The position numbers and the translations under genes were made by a program. The notes below the pieces were generated by a model. It searched no databases, had not been told where the DNA came from, and saw only the letters and a program-made list of their open reading frames with translations. A stretch of DNA of 64,000 nucleotides from Bromus sterilis (lineage: Eukaryota; Streptophyta; Magnoliopsida; Poales; Poaceae), in NCBI GenBank assembly GCA_950022295.1, contig OX465595.1, forward strand, positions 72,004,770-72,068,769, in the 5' to 3' direction. This document shows, piece by piece, positions 23,206 through 33,089 of the stretch; positions within the stretch are counted from its first letter, which is position 1, and each line of letters starts with the position of its first letter.

Positions 23206-24565
23206 GGCGGGGATGATTTTGGGAGGGAACGACAGTTGCGCGACTACAGACGCCAACACGGCCTCTATTTTCGTTGCGGCGGTAAGTACTCTCGCGATCA
23301 TCAGTGTAAACGTCCGGTGCAGTTACTCACCATCGAAGTGGGTGACCATGCTGAAGTCTTGTCAGGCGAAGCCGTCCGAGCCCTGAATCTCTTGGATGAA
23401 CCAGCCGTCGCGCTTGAAACAGAGTGTTGTCTTCTTTCGGCACACGCTGTGGATGGTACTTAAGCACCTGAAACTATAAGATTGTGCGCCCATGTGGGCA
23501 CTCAGGCCATGCTATTGCTTGTGGACTCAGGCAACACTCACGGTTTTGTCAACTCTGTATTTGTCCATCGCATCAACACTCCGACGGTGACAATTCCGGC
23601 CGTCGCCGTGCGGATCGCCAACGGTCAGCGACTACATTGCACCACCATGGTTCCCCAGTTGCAATGGCTCACTCAAGGGCATGAGTTCTATACGAATATG
23701 CGGGTCCTGGACCTCGAGGTCTATGATGTCGTGCTTGGGGTCGATTGGCTGGCCCAACATAGTCCAATGCAATGTGATTGGAAATAGAAGACACTCAACT
23801 TTGAGCACCAAGACTCGCGACTGGAGCTTCGGGGCATATGCACTATCAAAACACCAGCTCTCACTATTTTGGCGGCTGCAGAACTAGAACGGCTGCACGA
23901 GGAGAATGATATTTGGAGGGCAGCGCTACTAGAGATTCAGGCTCCGTCTCTGACTGACCCAGACTGCGCTGAGACAATTCCAGTGATGATTCAACAGGTG
24001 CTCACGGAGTTCAGTGACATTTTTGCATAACCCACCACTCTGCCCCCTCACCGTCAGTGCGATCATGCGATTACTCTGGAGTCGGCTGCTACACCAGTAA
24101 ACTGTCGACCCTACCGTTACTCTCCCTTGTAGAAGGACGAAATTGAACGGCAAGTCCAGGAAATGCTTCTCACTGGTGTCATCACTCACAGCATGAGCCC
24201 ATTTGTTGCCCCCGTGCTCCTGGTCAAGAAGAAAGACAGAACTTGCCGTTTCTGCGTCGACTATCGCCGACTCAACACGGTGACTATCAAGAACAAGTTT
24301 CCTCTCCCAGTCATTGATGAATTATTGGACGAGCTGTCCGGTGCGGTATTCTTCTCCAAAATTTATTTACGAGTTGGGTATCATCAAATTCGTATGCGCG
24401 CATGCGACGAGGAGAAGACAACCTTTAAGACCCATCATGGCCACTTTCAGTTTCATGTCATGCCCTTTGGCGTCACCAATGGGCCACCAACATTCCTATG
24501 AGTGATGAACTCTGTCTTCTCAGACCAAAGCCGTAAGTTCGTCATCATATTCTTGGATGACATCC
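23206..24565 (+). pseudogene. Element H gag end, protease and partial reverse transcriptase
   Basis: This is the gag-pol frame resumed after element F. In order, it shows a zinc knuckle (C-G-G-K-Y-S-R-D-H-Q-C, about 23275-23310), a retropepsin-like protease core (L-V-D-S-G-N-T-H near 23520, with V-L-G-V-D-W-L near 23735) and the RT palm (F-C-V-D-Y-R-x-L-N, P-F-G-V-T-N, and the catalytic F-L-D-D-I at 24553-24565). The one reading frame is held throughout but carries five in-frame stops, near 23461, 23785, 24028, 24130 and 24499. Several occur where CAA, CAG or TGC codons are expected, consistent with C-to-T or similar decay of methylated DNA. The frame ends exactly where the 23-bp LTR remnant begins, so RNase H, integrase and any chromodomain were deleted. 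Confidence 0.88.
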
Positions 24566-24588
24566 TTCCGTAGGGTTCGGTCGTCACA
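24566..24588 (+). repeat. 23-bp remnant of the element H 3' LTR
   Basis: Identical to the last 23 bp of the 5' LTR (13511-13533) and followed by target duplication GTCAC. It marks one endpoint of the internal deletion. Confidence 0.88.
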
Positions 24589-24885
24589 GTCACAACCCAT
24601 GCACGTCACTTGAGTGATGCTTTTGCAAAGAGCGCTGGTATGCAGCCGACGGTCTTTGGACGATTCTGGCACGATGCCACATATCCAACCATCCATCCGT
24701 TCCACAAAATGCAGCACACCATCAGATCAAGCATCGTGCAAGGATCGGACAGAGAAGTGTCGGCTGTGAAGTAGTTTCGTTTTGCAAATGTCCGTCGACC
24801 ATCCCGAATCAGGAGAAGACAAACCGTTAGATATTTGAGTTGATGAGTGGTGCGGCATGCCAAAACCATGCCATCGATTCATATA

Positions 24886-24943
24886 TTCCCTCCGACCCAT
24901 AAGTTGTACTAAGTGTGTGCCCATTAATATGGATCGAAGGTAG
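24886..24943. mobile_element. Very short Stowaway-like remnant
   Basis: About 58 bp between TA dinucleotides, beginning TTCCCTCCGACCCAT and ending in the partial inverse ATGGATCGAAGGTAG. It looks like a MITE that lost its middle. Confidence 0.5.
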
Positions 24944-25550
24944 TACATGTAATTTTATTATTTTTCGAAAATTATGATGATAGACATTTAACCAGTGGAC
25001 GAAGCCCACATCACATAGAGCCTCTCTCTTGTTGGCATCACGTCAGTCGGCCCATCAAGCAAGTTGCGTAGTGCACAATCTGAATGGAACCGACGGAAGA
25101 CCCGAAACCTGAACCAACTAGCTAGGAGGATGGACCACGCCCTCATTTGAATCAACTAGCTGGTAGAGATGAACCAACCAATGGCGTCGGCGTCGGCTCA
25201 ATCGCCGCCACCGGCGGCTGCAACCGCAAACGCAAAGAAAAGTATGGGCAGACGACAGGACCACTACCGCTGACGCAGTCAGTAGTCATCACGCCAGAGC
25301 CGTAGATCGCACAATCAGTTTGTTGTATAACCGCCGCTTGACCATCTTGACCCTGCCTTGCGCAAAAGCTCTTGTTCTGCCCTTTACCTGGATCAAGCTA
25401 ACATGGGAACGCGAACGATGCGGTGTGTGAATGGACATGGCGACGCATGCGTCTGAGGGATCGTTGCATTCAATCAATCGTCAGTTCTTGATTTTTAGAG
25501 AAGCCACTGAAGCAGCGGATAAGGCAATCGAAGCCGACGGTCCCAGCGTC

Positions 25551-25683
25551 CTAGGGCCGCTGCAAGGACTTCGAATGATGCCGGCAGGTCGTCTTGTCAC
25601 CGGCGGCGGCCACTGAGGCAACGCACATGACCAGGAACGCGACGGCGATGACCCTTGATGCAGATGTGGAGGTGACTGGCCAT
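25551..25683 (-). pseudogene. Possible relic of a small secreted-protein gene
   Basis: On the minus strand an ATG at 25683 opens M-A-S-H-L-H. A one-base shift after about eight codons enters a frame with a hydrophobic run (V-I-A-V-A-F-L-V-M-C-V-A) ending A-S-V-A-A-A-G, like a signal peptide with a cleavage site. A few polar residues with a cysteine follow, then a stop at 25551. No family is recognised. It may be chance, a broken gene, or one exon of a gene with an unseen splice. Confidence 0.2.
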
Positions 25684-26561
25684 ACTGGTAGTCACTTGTC
25701 CTAATCCTGAGAGAGCTCTGGGCTCTGGCTCTCGGTTTCAGTTTCACCTCAACCGACTCTCACTGCAGGGCTACAACAGTCAGGGTTCGCTTGAGAGCGA
25801 TAGATACAGATAAACCAGGGCACACACTACATAGCCAATGCCATTATCCTTGGTGGAACCAGTTACACTTTCAGTTTCCATGTGATGATCTGATCTCTGG
25901 ATATATCCTACTACATAGTTGTTGCCCGGGAATGGACCATGGCGTTGATTGGAGTGCTCGGCGTCAACTGTTAACATGGGACTACCCCAGTGCATGTACG
26001 TGCGCCAACGAACCAGCTATTGTAAAGGCTAAAAACTGTTGAATTGGTGGTTACAATTTGCCCAACTACGTAAGACTACTATGCGTTTATGTAAATCTCT
26101 AACTAACCTAAACACCCCCACCCCACCCCCTTGAATTCCAGGGAGGGTGGGCCTCGCCCTTCCATTTAATCCAACCAAACTTTGCCAAGTAGATCAACCC
26201 GTAAATTTACGTAAAATTTTAAGTGGATGTAGCAAAGCTCTTGCCAATGCGGAAAGATGATGATAGTTCATCAGGCAGCACAACCACGCGGCGCAGCGTC
26301 AACTGGTACGCAGATTACCATGTGACTACTGAGGACAGGCACCAATCAGCGGTTCTGACAGCTACAAATTGCTGGATGAATGTGACACTATTGGGCCCAG
26401 CTAAATGAGGTGCATTATCAGATATGGCTGTGAAGTGCCAAGTGCTATCAAATGATATGTCAACTCCTCAACCAAATGTGACTAGTTACTCGACGGACAG
26501 ACATCAAAGCACTCAAATCAGTGGCCAATGCATTGCGGTGATCTAGCGTCGCGATCAGCCG

Positions 26562-26671
26562 AACAATAATGGACTGGAGGCAAAAAGAACAGCAGCCTAA
26601 CAATAATGAACTGGAGGCAAAAAGAACAGCAGCCTAACAATAATGAACTGGACGCAAAAGAACAGGAGCCT
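26562..26671. repeat. 37-bp unit repeated three times
   Basis: The unit starts AACAATAATGAACTGGAGGC and ends ACAGCAGCCT. Copies start at 26562, 26599 and 26636; the last is one base shorter and has two changes. It lies in otherwise unique sequence. Confidence 0.85.
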
Positions 26672-28072
26672 ATCAGGTTACCCGCATCACTTCCGAGTTC
26701 GAAGGGCCCTTCCAGGAACAGCAGCCACTGCTCACAAGAAGAACAAACAGGTCAAGTGCAAAGACTAGATGTTCGCGATCCCACATAACATATAAGGCCT
26801 ATCTCAATCAGTAACATAATCACCCAATGAGTACTGTTACCTCATGATCTGACCTCCACGATGCAGTATTTCGGAATTTCATCCAGTAGCACTAGCCTTG
26901 GGTACGTATCCAGTTTTCACTATTACCATGTAGTGCCACTATATCAAGCAACGGACTGCTCATTTCATCCCTCAAGCTAAAGAAGAAAATGAGGAACTAG
27001 TTAATCTTGTAAGCAGTTCATTCCCTGAAGGAATCAAATGGATCTAATCAGGCTAATCAATGCATGTCCGCAATTGCATGAACAAACAATTGCATAAACT
27101 AACCTCCCTATAGAAAACACAGCATAAGTTTTCAAAAAACCATAATTTTGATAGGTCCACAACAAATGATACTGTGAATATTAGCAATAACATGGAAAAC
27201 AAAAGGATAACCTATTCATTACCTCACTTAGTCAAATAAGCATTCAACTATTAACTCATTTTAGTAACCTCCACCTAATAATTTTGGGTCAGGCTGTAAA
27301 CAGTGATACCTTAAGTGGTAACCAGTAAATGAGAACGCCACATTTAAGGTAGGATGACTTCATACTACCACAGAAACAACATCTCCAGAAGCTATGTTTT
27401 AGATATTGTCACTGCTCATTACCTCATTACCTGCCATAGATTTCAGTACTATATGAATCCTAGATGTATTTCTAGGATAGAACATATCACATTGATACTA
27501 TTTCCAGATGTTCGTGCAGTATCCTCCAGTTAACTCAGTACAAAATGCCCTACAATTCTACAAAAGAGAGTAATTTCAGGTCAATATTCTTTCTATTCCA
27601 GGTCAAACTAATTCCCATTCTACCATTGGATATGGCTAGGTTGCTTGTACTAATAGTCAAGGTAACTTCGAATGTGGCTTGCTGCCTGACATTCATTTCT
27701 TCCAAACTATGAACAGTGATAACCTGCATACCACAAATTTCCCTATATATTGAGTGCCACAAAATGAAAAGGGACAAAGGATGAATCTGGGTTCTTCTAA
27801 CCCCAAGCTGATGGTGTGCCATCTAATGCCAATTAAGTGCAAATAAGAACAAAAGGCAGGCATATCTAAAAGTTTGATGACAGACATATATGTTTATGTC
27901 ATGAATAAATGGTCAGTTCAAGAAGGCTACTGGTAATTCACCAACAAAAATACATGTGAACTGGTCGTATCAGTAAATTTGTATGATTCAATTGTTTGAG
28001 CAACACAAAACTAGTTCATTTGAGAGGGTGAATGTTGAATGAAATAGCATTTGGATAACATGCAGGAGGTAT

Positions 28073-29465
28073 ACTTGGCCACAGGCCTTCTCGTATTTAG
28101 GGTCAAACTTTGACTATAAATTGAACTAATAACATATGAATTATATGCCAACAAAAATTATATGGTGGGAATTCTCTTTCAGATACAAATCCAATGGTAT
28201 ATTTTTGGGACAATTACATTTATCCCCCTAACTTGAGCCACCACCTGGCATTTTCCCCTAATTTTTGGATATGCTCAAAAACACCCCTCTTCTGTCTGTG
28301 TCCCTTACAGAAATCCCCCTCCCGACCGTTTCCGTCCAGTCAAAGGGGTTTGACCGTGACCGAGGTGATTGTTAAGACTCTTTTACCCTTCATGACAAGT
28401 GGGACCTAGAGAAATAAATGGAAAGAAAAAAGAAGAAAAACTCTCTCTCTCTCTTTGGTCAAACCCGGCCCACCTCTCTCTCTCTCTCTCCCGATTTCTT
28501 CTTCCTCGACCCCAAGAACAACTACCGGCCGGCCGGCGAGCCGCCAGCGGCAGCGCCAACACCCCTCCTCCTCCCTCCTCACTGCCAGCGTGTCTCCTCC
28601 TCTGCAGCGCCGCTCCGATCTCAATCTCCTCCTGATCTGGCGCCATGGATCACGTCCCGAGCTCCATGTTCAGCCTCCCTCCTGCTCCCAAACGCCGCCC
28701 GACCCCAGGCTCCTCCAGAGCCGCGCCATGGCCAACTAACCGAGCTCGATGCCCCGGCCTCCCTTCTCCCCCCGCTCTACCCCCGATCTCCTCCCAGCCC
28801 GCCAGCCCTGAAGTCCTCCCGACCGCCATGCTCCCTATGGCGTGCGAGCTTGCTACCGACTAGATCCAGCCGTCTCGGCCTTCTCCTCCGCCGTCGGCAA
28901 CCAAATAGGAGAGCTCCGGTGAGCTCCGGCGGCCCCCTTTTCTTTCTTAAAAAAACAATTAACCTAATTATTAAACACATTAATTAACTTAATTAGGAGT
29001 AGTATTTATTAATTTGTTTATGTTATTTTTTCACTGATTCATGGGCCCTTTGCTAAATAAAATAGATAATCACTAACTAAAACAGAGAGAGGTGGGGTTA
29101 ACCATAGAGAGGAGAGAGAGAGAGAGAGAGATTTTTCTTCTTTTTTCTTTCCATTTATTTCTCTAGGTCCCACTTGTCATGAAAGGCAAAAGAGTCTAAC
29201 AATCTCATCAGTCACGGTCAAACCCCTTTGACTGGACGGAAACGGACGGGAGGGGGATTTCTGTAAGGGACACAGACGGAAGAGGGGTGTTTTTGAGCAT
29301 ACCCAAAAATTAGGGGCAAATGCCAGGTGGTGGCTCAAGTTAGGGGGAGAAATGGAACTGTCCCTGTATTTTTTGTAGCATATAAATCATATTCTATAAG
29401 TCATATAGATGGTCAAAGTTTGACCCAAAATATGAGAGGGGGCAATAAACCCGGACAGAAGTACT
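28073..29465. mobile_element. Older MITE split by a Mutator-like element
   Basis: The flanks of the MULE form their own inverted repeat. GGGTCAAACTTTGAC at about 28100-28115 pairs with GTCAAAGTTTGACCC near 29411-29425, and CTCGTATTT on the left corresponds to an AAATATGAG on the right. The outer ends near 28075 and 29460 resemble Stowaway-type TA-flanked ends with GTACTTCTGTCCGG. The original MITE would be about 225 bp. Its exact ends are uncertain. Confidence 0.5.
28207..29364. mobile_element. Non-autonomous Mutator-like element (TIR-MULE)
   Basis: A 1158-bp element with long terminal inverted repeats of about 250 bp each (28207-28455 and about 29110-29364). It begins GGGACAATTACATTT and ends in GAACTGTCCC. 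The flanks TATATTTTT (28198-28206) and TGTATTTTT (29365-29373) match at 8 of 9 positions, the size expected of a Mutator target duplication. CT/GA dinucleotide runs mark the inner ends of both arms. The roughly 650-bp middle is GC-rich, Pro/Ser/Ala-coding in several frames, and encodes no transposase. It could be a Pack-MULE-type captured fragment, but I do not recognise a source gene. Confidence 0.8.
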
Positions 29466-30414
29466 ATGTTTCACATTCAGAAGAGTAAACATAGAGAACC
29501 TCCCCTAGATCATTTTATCATAAAAGCAACATACTGAAGATAAATACATTATTTCCCTATAACTTCTGGCACCGTTAATAATTTTTCTGAACATGAACAA
29601 TGATTTTAGCTGCCATTAATTATAACATCTAGCACTGATAATATTTTCCCTCAGCATGATCAATGCTTTTAGCTGCCCATATTATTCCAAGAATTGTGTG
29701 AATACAGTAGCATATATGACATGAAATATACTGGTAGGCAGGTGGACATAAAAACACTTCTGGTCTTTACAATGTTTGAATAAGATACCGACTTTGTATT
29801 TTGCAAGTAATGATGCTTGTGACCATGAGATGAGGAATATCCCTTCTCACAGTGAAAACACCAACCAGTCAACCATATTTAGTATGTGTATCTTACATTA
29901 TGCATAAGCAACACCAAATCATATCAGATTCAGTTTCTTAAACTGTTGTATTGACAATAGGTAACATTGCAAACAAGTAAAAAATGAACGCTTAAGCTAG
30001 AGTTGAAACCAATAAGATATGGAAACCAAGTCATGGCTCTGGCACGTGGATAGCTAACTTCCACGCAGCCCTGTCCAGAGCTAAATTCCACACATGCGCA
30101 TCCACACACCCCACACAAATAGAGTTAAGTTACTGCTAGATTGAAAGTTAATATATTAAGATAGTAAAACACTATGATTAAAAACTTAAGAAGAACAGAA
30201 TCAATGCTTAACTGCCATGAAACAAGACGGTAATCAGCAATGGCACTATAAATAAGTTAAGAAGGTTGAATTGATTAATCAGCATGTATATCAGGGAAGA
30301 TAGGTTACTTTGAAGCTCCACCTACAGACACTACATTAAATTGGTGCAAGCTTATGACATTCTAGTATACAGAATTTACAAGACCTTCCTGGAATCAGGG
30401 GTGAATCACAAATC
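29466..30414. other. AT-rich sequence just downstream of the host gene
   Basis: About 950 bp between the split MITE and the stop codon of the leftward-read host gene. It probably holds the 3' UTR and possibly 3' introns. No reading frame or repeat is recognised. Confidence 0.4.
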
Positions 30415-32352
30415 TCACACAAGTCCATGTCTAAAGCTGGAATCTCCAGCATCAACACTGGAATCTAAACCTACAGGTGAATCATACCACTTGGGTCCAG
30501 AGTAGAATCCTTCTATATGTATGCCTAACAAACTTGAGTCAGTTACCATGGTGTCGTCATGCATCAACGGCTTAATAATCTTAGAATCCTCGCCACCATC
30601 TTCATCCCCACAGTTAAGAATACTCTTTTCATCAAAGTCACCAACATTCTCCTTCAGCATCCACTTATCACACTTTGGGCTATCACCCATTAGCATCTTC
30701 CTGTCCTCGCACTCTGCTGCCATTCTATCCCATGAGATGGGCCCAAGGCTCGAACCGAAATCAGTATCATCGTCATCAAGCATCTCATCCTCCTTGCAGA
30801 ATGCACCATCGTGATGATCTAAATGGTGCGACACATCACCAGTCACCCATCCCCCAACATCATTGCCCATCATCAATGTCTCCTCTGGCTGGTAAGCATT
30901 GCCATCCAAATTAAACTTCTTAATCCTGTGCAAAACCTCAGATAGCTCATTGGAAAGAGAGCCCAATAGCTCTGGGTGCATCTTAGCAACCTTTCCTTCT
31001 AGGGAGACCACCTCTGCTCTGAGATCCCGGACTTGCTGCAAGACTGCCTGATGCGAGTCATCAATGTCAGCATCTACATCCCCCTTAATCGTAAAGCTAG
31101 TATCACCTTCCTCATTGACATCATAAATGTCGGGATCAAACTCAAATGTCCCCTTATGCCCAACCAACCTGTGAACAATCCGAGCACTGCCGTCGAGTGG
31201 CCCAGGCTCATGCCCTGAGTGCACCGCATAAAGCTTGAACACTGCAGTGCCCTCTTCTTGATATACAAAACTCTTGTCTTTCTCATTATAATTGGCTATG
31301 GGCACGATGGCCCTGATACGGAAGCCACAGCCACACCTCTTGGATTGGTATGGCTCCCGCTTCAGCCCGCCGCGTGGCTTCTTCGCCTCAGAGGCACTGG
31401 CTGAAGAGGATAAGGTATTCCCACTACTTGAAGTTGGCACTCCAGCACGATGGCATGCATAATCCTTGACCTCGGCCATGAATGGCTTATACCTTATATA
31501 CTTCTGCCTAATACAGAGGACCACCTTATGCTTGGCAGCCAACTGCTGTAGCCGGCGCGGCACGTCTCGTGCAGGCACATCCAGCGTCTCCGTGTATTCA
31601 AACCTACGACGCCGCTTACCTCTTCCCGGCGAAGAGATAGCGGAATCAGGCTGCCCAACAGGTGCAGCCTTACAAACAGGGCACGCAGCAACACATACCC
31701 GGACAAATGATTCAGGAATACCATAGAATTTGGCTCCCACGGTCCAGGCCTGCCTGATACGCTCAACGGTGTCCTTGAGCCCCAGGTGGCGGAGAAGGTC
31801 CGGGTCTGCGTGCGCCTCCAAGACTATGTCCCGCCACTGCCCGACATGCGAGACGCGCTGCGCGGGGTTGGATTTGAAGTGGAGGTGCCGGCCGTCGGCC
31901 GAGGCGGCGAGCTTGTCCTGGATGCGCTTCCAGGCGGTGAGGTAGGCGGTGTCCTCGTTGCGGTCCTTCCAGACCGCCCGCCAGGAGGCGAGCACGGAGG
32001 GGGACGTGGCGGCGCGGACCTCGTCGGCGGCGGCGGGGCGGCCGGCGAGGAGGCAGCGGAGCATGAGCGCGTGCGAGGCGGCGGTGAAGGTGTAGAACTG
32101 CGAGGAGATGTGCGGCGTGGGGTCGACGGGCGGCAGCGCGAGCGGGGAGCTAGGGTTGGGGGCGGGGATTTGGATCAGCGCCTCGTCGTCGGCGTCGACA
32201 TGGAGGAGGTAGCTGCAGGGGCTGGGGTTCGGGGAGCCCGGGTCCGGGTCCGGCGGGTGGTGGGATTTGAGGTGGTAGGAGGAGGCGGAGGAGGGGAGGA
32301 GGGGATTCATGGGGGAGACGGTGGGGGAAGGCGACGAGGAGGTCTTCGGCAT
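30415..32352 (-). CDS. Host gene: H2C2 zinc-binding plus FAR1-like zinc-finger protein
   Basis: A single uninterrupted exon of 645 codons and the only convincing host protein in the window. I start it at the ATG at 32352; the frame continues 19 codons upstream but only to a GTG. The N-terminus is Ser/Pro-rich. Residues 181-227 form an integrase-like H2C2 pattern (H181, H189, C224, C227) with K-F-Y-G-I-P...C-P-V-C-K, as in gypsy or Ginger integrases and the domesticated KRBA2 and GIN1 proteins. A basic stretch (K-R-R-R-R, 246-250) could be a nuclear signal. Residues 298-382 look like a FAR1/WRKY-GCM1 finger: C300, C340, C342, H378 and H381 in H-S-G-H-E-P. A likely coiled coil covers 434-480, and the C-terminus is acidic. 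No integrase DDE core or transposase core follows, so catalysis is unlikely; a nuclear DNA-binding or regulatory role is inference. I know no gene name. Confidence 0.8.
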   Translation of the reverse strand: MPKTSSSPSPTVSPMNPLLPSSASSYHLKSHHPPDPDPGSPNPSPCSYLLHVDADDEALIQIPAPNPSSPLALPPVDPTPHISSQFYTFTAASHALMLRCLLAGRPAAADEVRAATSPSVLASWRAVWKDRNEDTAYLTAWKRIQDKLAASADGRHLHFKSNPAQRVSHVGQWRDIVLEAHADPDLLRHLGLKDTVERIRQAWTVGAKFYGIPESFVRVCVAACPVCKAAPVGQPDSAISSPGRGKRRRRFEYTETLDVPARDVPRRLQQLAAKHKVVLCIRQKYIRYKPFMAEVKDYACHRAGVPTSSSGNTLSSSASASEAKKPRGGLKREPYQSKRCGCGFRIRAIVPIANYNEKDKSFVYQEEGTAVFKLYAVHSGHEPGPLDGSARIVHRLVGHKGTFEFDPDIYDVNEEGDTSFTIKGDVDADIDDSHQAVLQQVRDLRAEVVSLEGKVAKMHPELLGSLSNELSEVLHRIKKFNLDGNAYQPEETLMMGNDVGGWVTGDVSHHLDHHDGAFCKEDEMLDDDDTDFGSSLGPISWDRMAAECEDRKMLMGDSPKCDKWMLKENVGDFDEKSILNCGDEDGGEDSKIIKPLMHDDTMVTDSSLLGIHIEGFYSGPKWYDSPVGLDSSVDAGDSSFRHGLV

Positions 32353-32433
32353 ATCCGTGGATTTTTCCTTTTTTTCTTCTGGGAATTCGTTTTCCTCTTC
32401 CAATTTCACTGCGCCTGCGCCTGCTGCTGTTCG

Positions 32434-32446
32434 TTATATATATATC
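32434..32446 (-). promoter_or_regulatory. TATA-like box of the host gene
   Basis: A run of TATATATATAA on the minus strand lies about 85 bp upstream of the ATG at 32352, a normal distance for a plant TATA box plus short leader. A pyrimidine/GA-rich leader follows. The GTG-initiated upstream part of the frame would fall inside the 5' UTR. Confidence 0.5.
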
Positions 32447-33089
32447 ATAACTGCCTCTGGTCTCCGGTTCTTATGCATCGGCTGCGCGTCACCGGGACTT
32501 TGTGAGCTTGAATCCCTGCAGCTGGGCTCCACTGTGGAACGCATGACGTAGACCCGCCTGTCAGTGGCTCGCATGGGTTAGGTTTGAGTTACTCTTTTGG
32601 TAGTACTTGCCCAGTCCATCTGTTCGGAGAGGGACGACTCGTCTAACCTTACCACTGCAGGTGGGCCAGACGTCTGGGTCTCTGCTCTGCTCTCTCTAAT
32701 GGTGTACTGGTATGGATTCCTACTGGTGGGGCCGGTAGTATTTTGATTTTGGATTTTGTACTGTCTCTGTTTAATGGGTCCCGGTCTCTCTAGCGTTTTT
32801 AGATGTGCATATATACGAGCAGAGTCAAATATGAGAAATTACAAGCCCTGTGCTGCATTCAGAATTTAACAACCAATTTCAAGGGTTATCAACTGTTCGT
32901 GCTTAAAAGCATTAGATGCCGATATCAAATTTGAATCCTCAAACATTCGCGAACGTGCCCTGACGTGCTTGCGGATAGTGATTTAGCCTCCTCAATTTTT
33001 TTTATCTTTACAATGGAGTATCTTATATTTTATATCTTAAATCCAACGAAACTGCAAAAGAAAATATACATACTGTCGGTGAAGGCGTC
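32447..33089. other. Upstream flank of the host gene
   Basis: This roughly 640-bp stretch holds the presumed promoter of the leftward-read gene. I see no identifiable element apart from a T-rich run at 32990-33010 and no coding potential. Confidence 0.35.

Larger units (their letters stand above)
10548..24588 (+). mobile_element. Element H: decayed gypsy retrotransposon hosting LINE and copia insertions
   Basis: The target duplication GTCAC flanks the whole unit (10543-10547 and 24589-24593). The 5' LTR starts TGTCACACC at 10548 and ends GTCGTCACA at 13533; without the LINE inserted in it, it is about 286 bp. A primer-site-like TTGGTAATCAAAGC follows. Then come gag (13745-14815, continued at 23206), a zinc knuckle, a retropepsin-like protease and the first half of RT. 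Order and motifs identify gypsy; the short LTR would fit a Reina-type chromovirus, but the integrase region is missing. Everything after the RT F-L-D-D-I motif is gone except the last 23 bp of the 3' LTR (24566-24588, identical to 13511-13533). The copy is therefore internally deleted but still bordered by its TSD. Confidence 0.87.
24594..28072. other. Unassigned, mostly unique sequence left of the host gene
   Basis: A 3.5 kb region with no gene I can support. It contains a miniature Stowaway-like piece (24886-24943), a signal-peptide-like relic on the minus strand (25551-25683) and a 37-bp triple repeat (26562-26671). From 26800 on it is AT-rich. Since the host gene at 30415 is read leftward, the right part may hold its 3' flank, but no polyadenylation site can be assigned securely. 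Confidence 0.4.

Noticed and set aside
25190..25275. Short frame beginning M-A-S-A-S-A-Q near 25181
   Set aside because: Only about 31 codons, low complexity, with no splice site or homologue that I recognise.
26562..26671. CRISPR-like array
   Set aside because: The units are directly adjacent without distinct spacers, and the DNA is from a plant nucleus.
32353..32409. Extension of the host gene frame upstream to 32409
   Set aside because: The extra 19 codons begin with GTG, not ATG, and lie between the TATA box and the first ATG, where a leader is expected.
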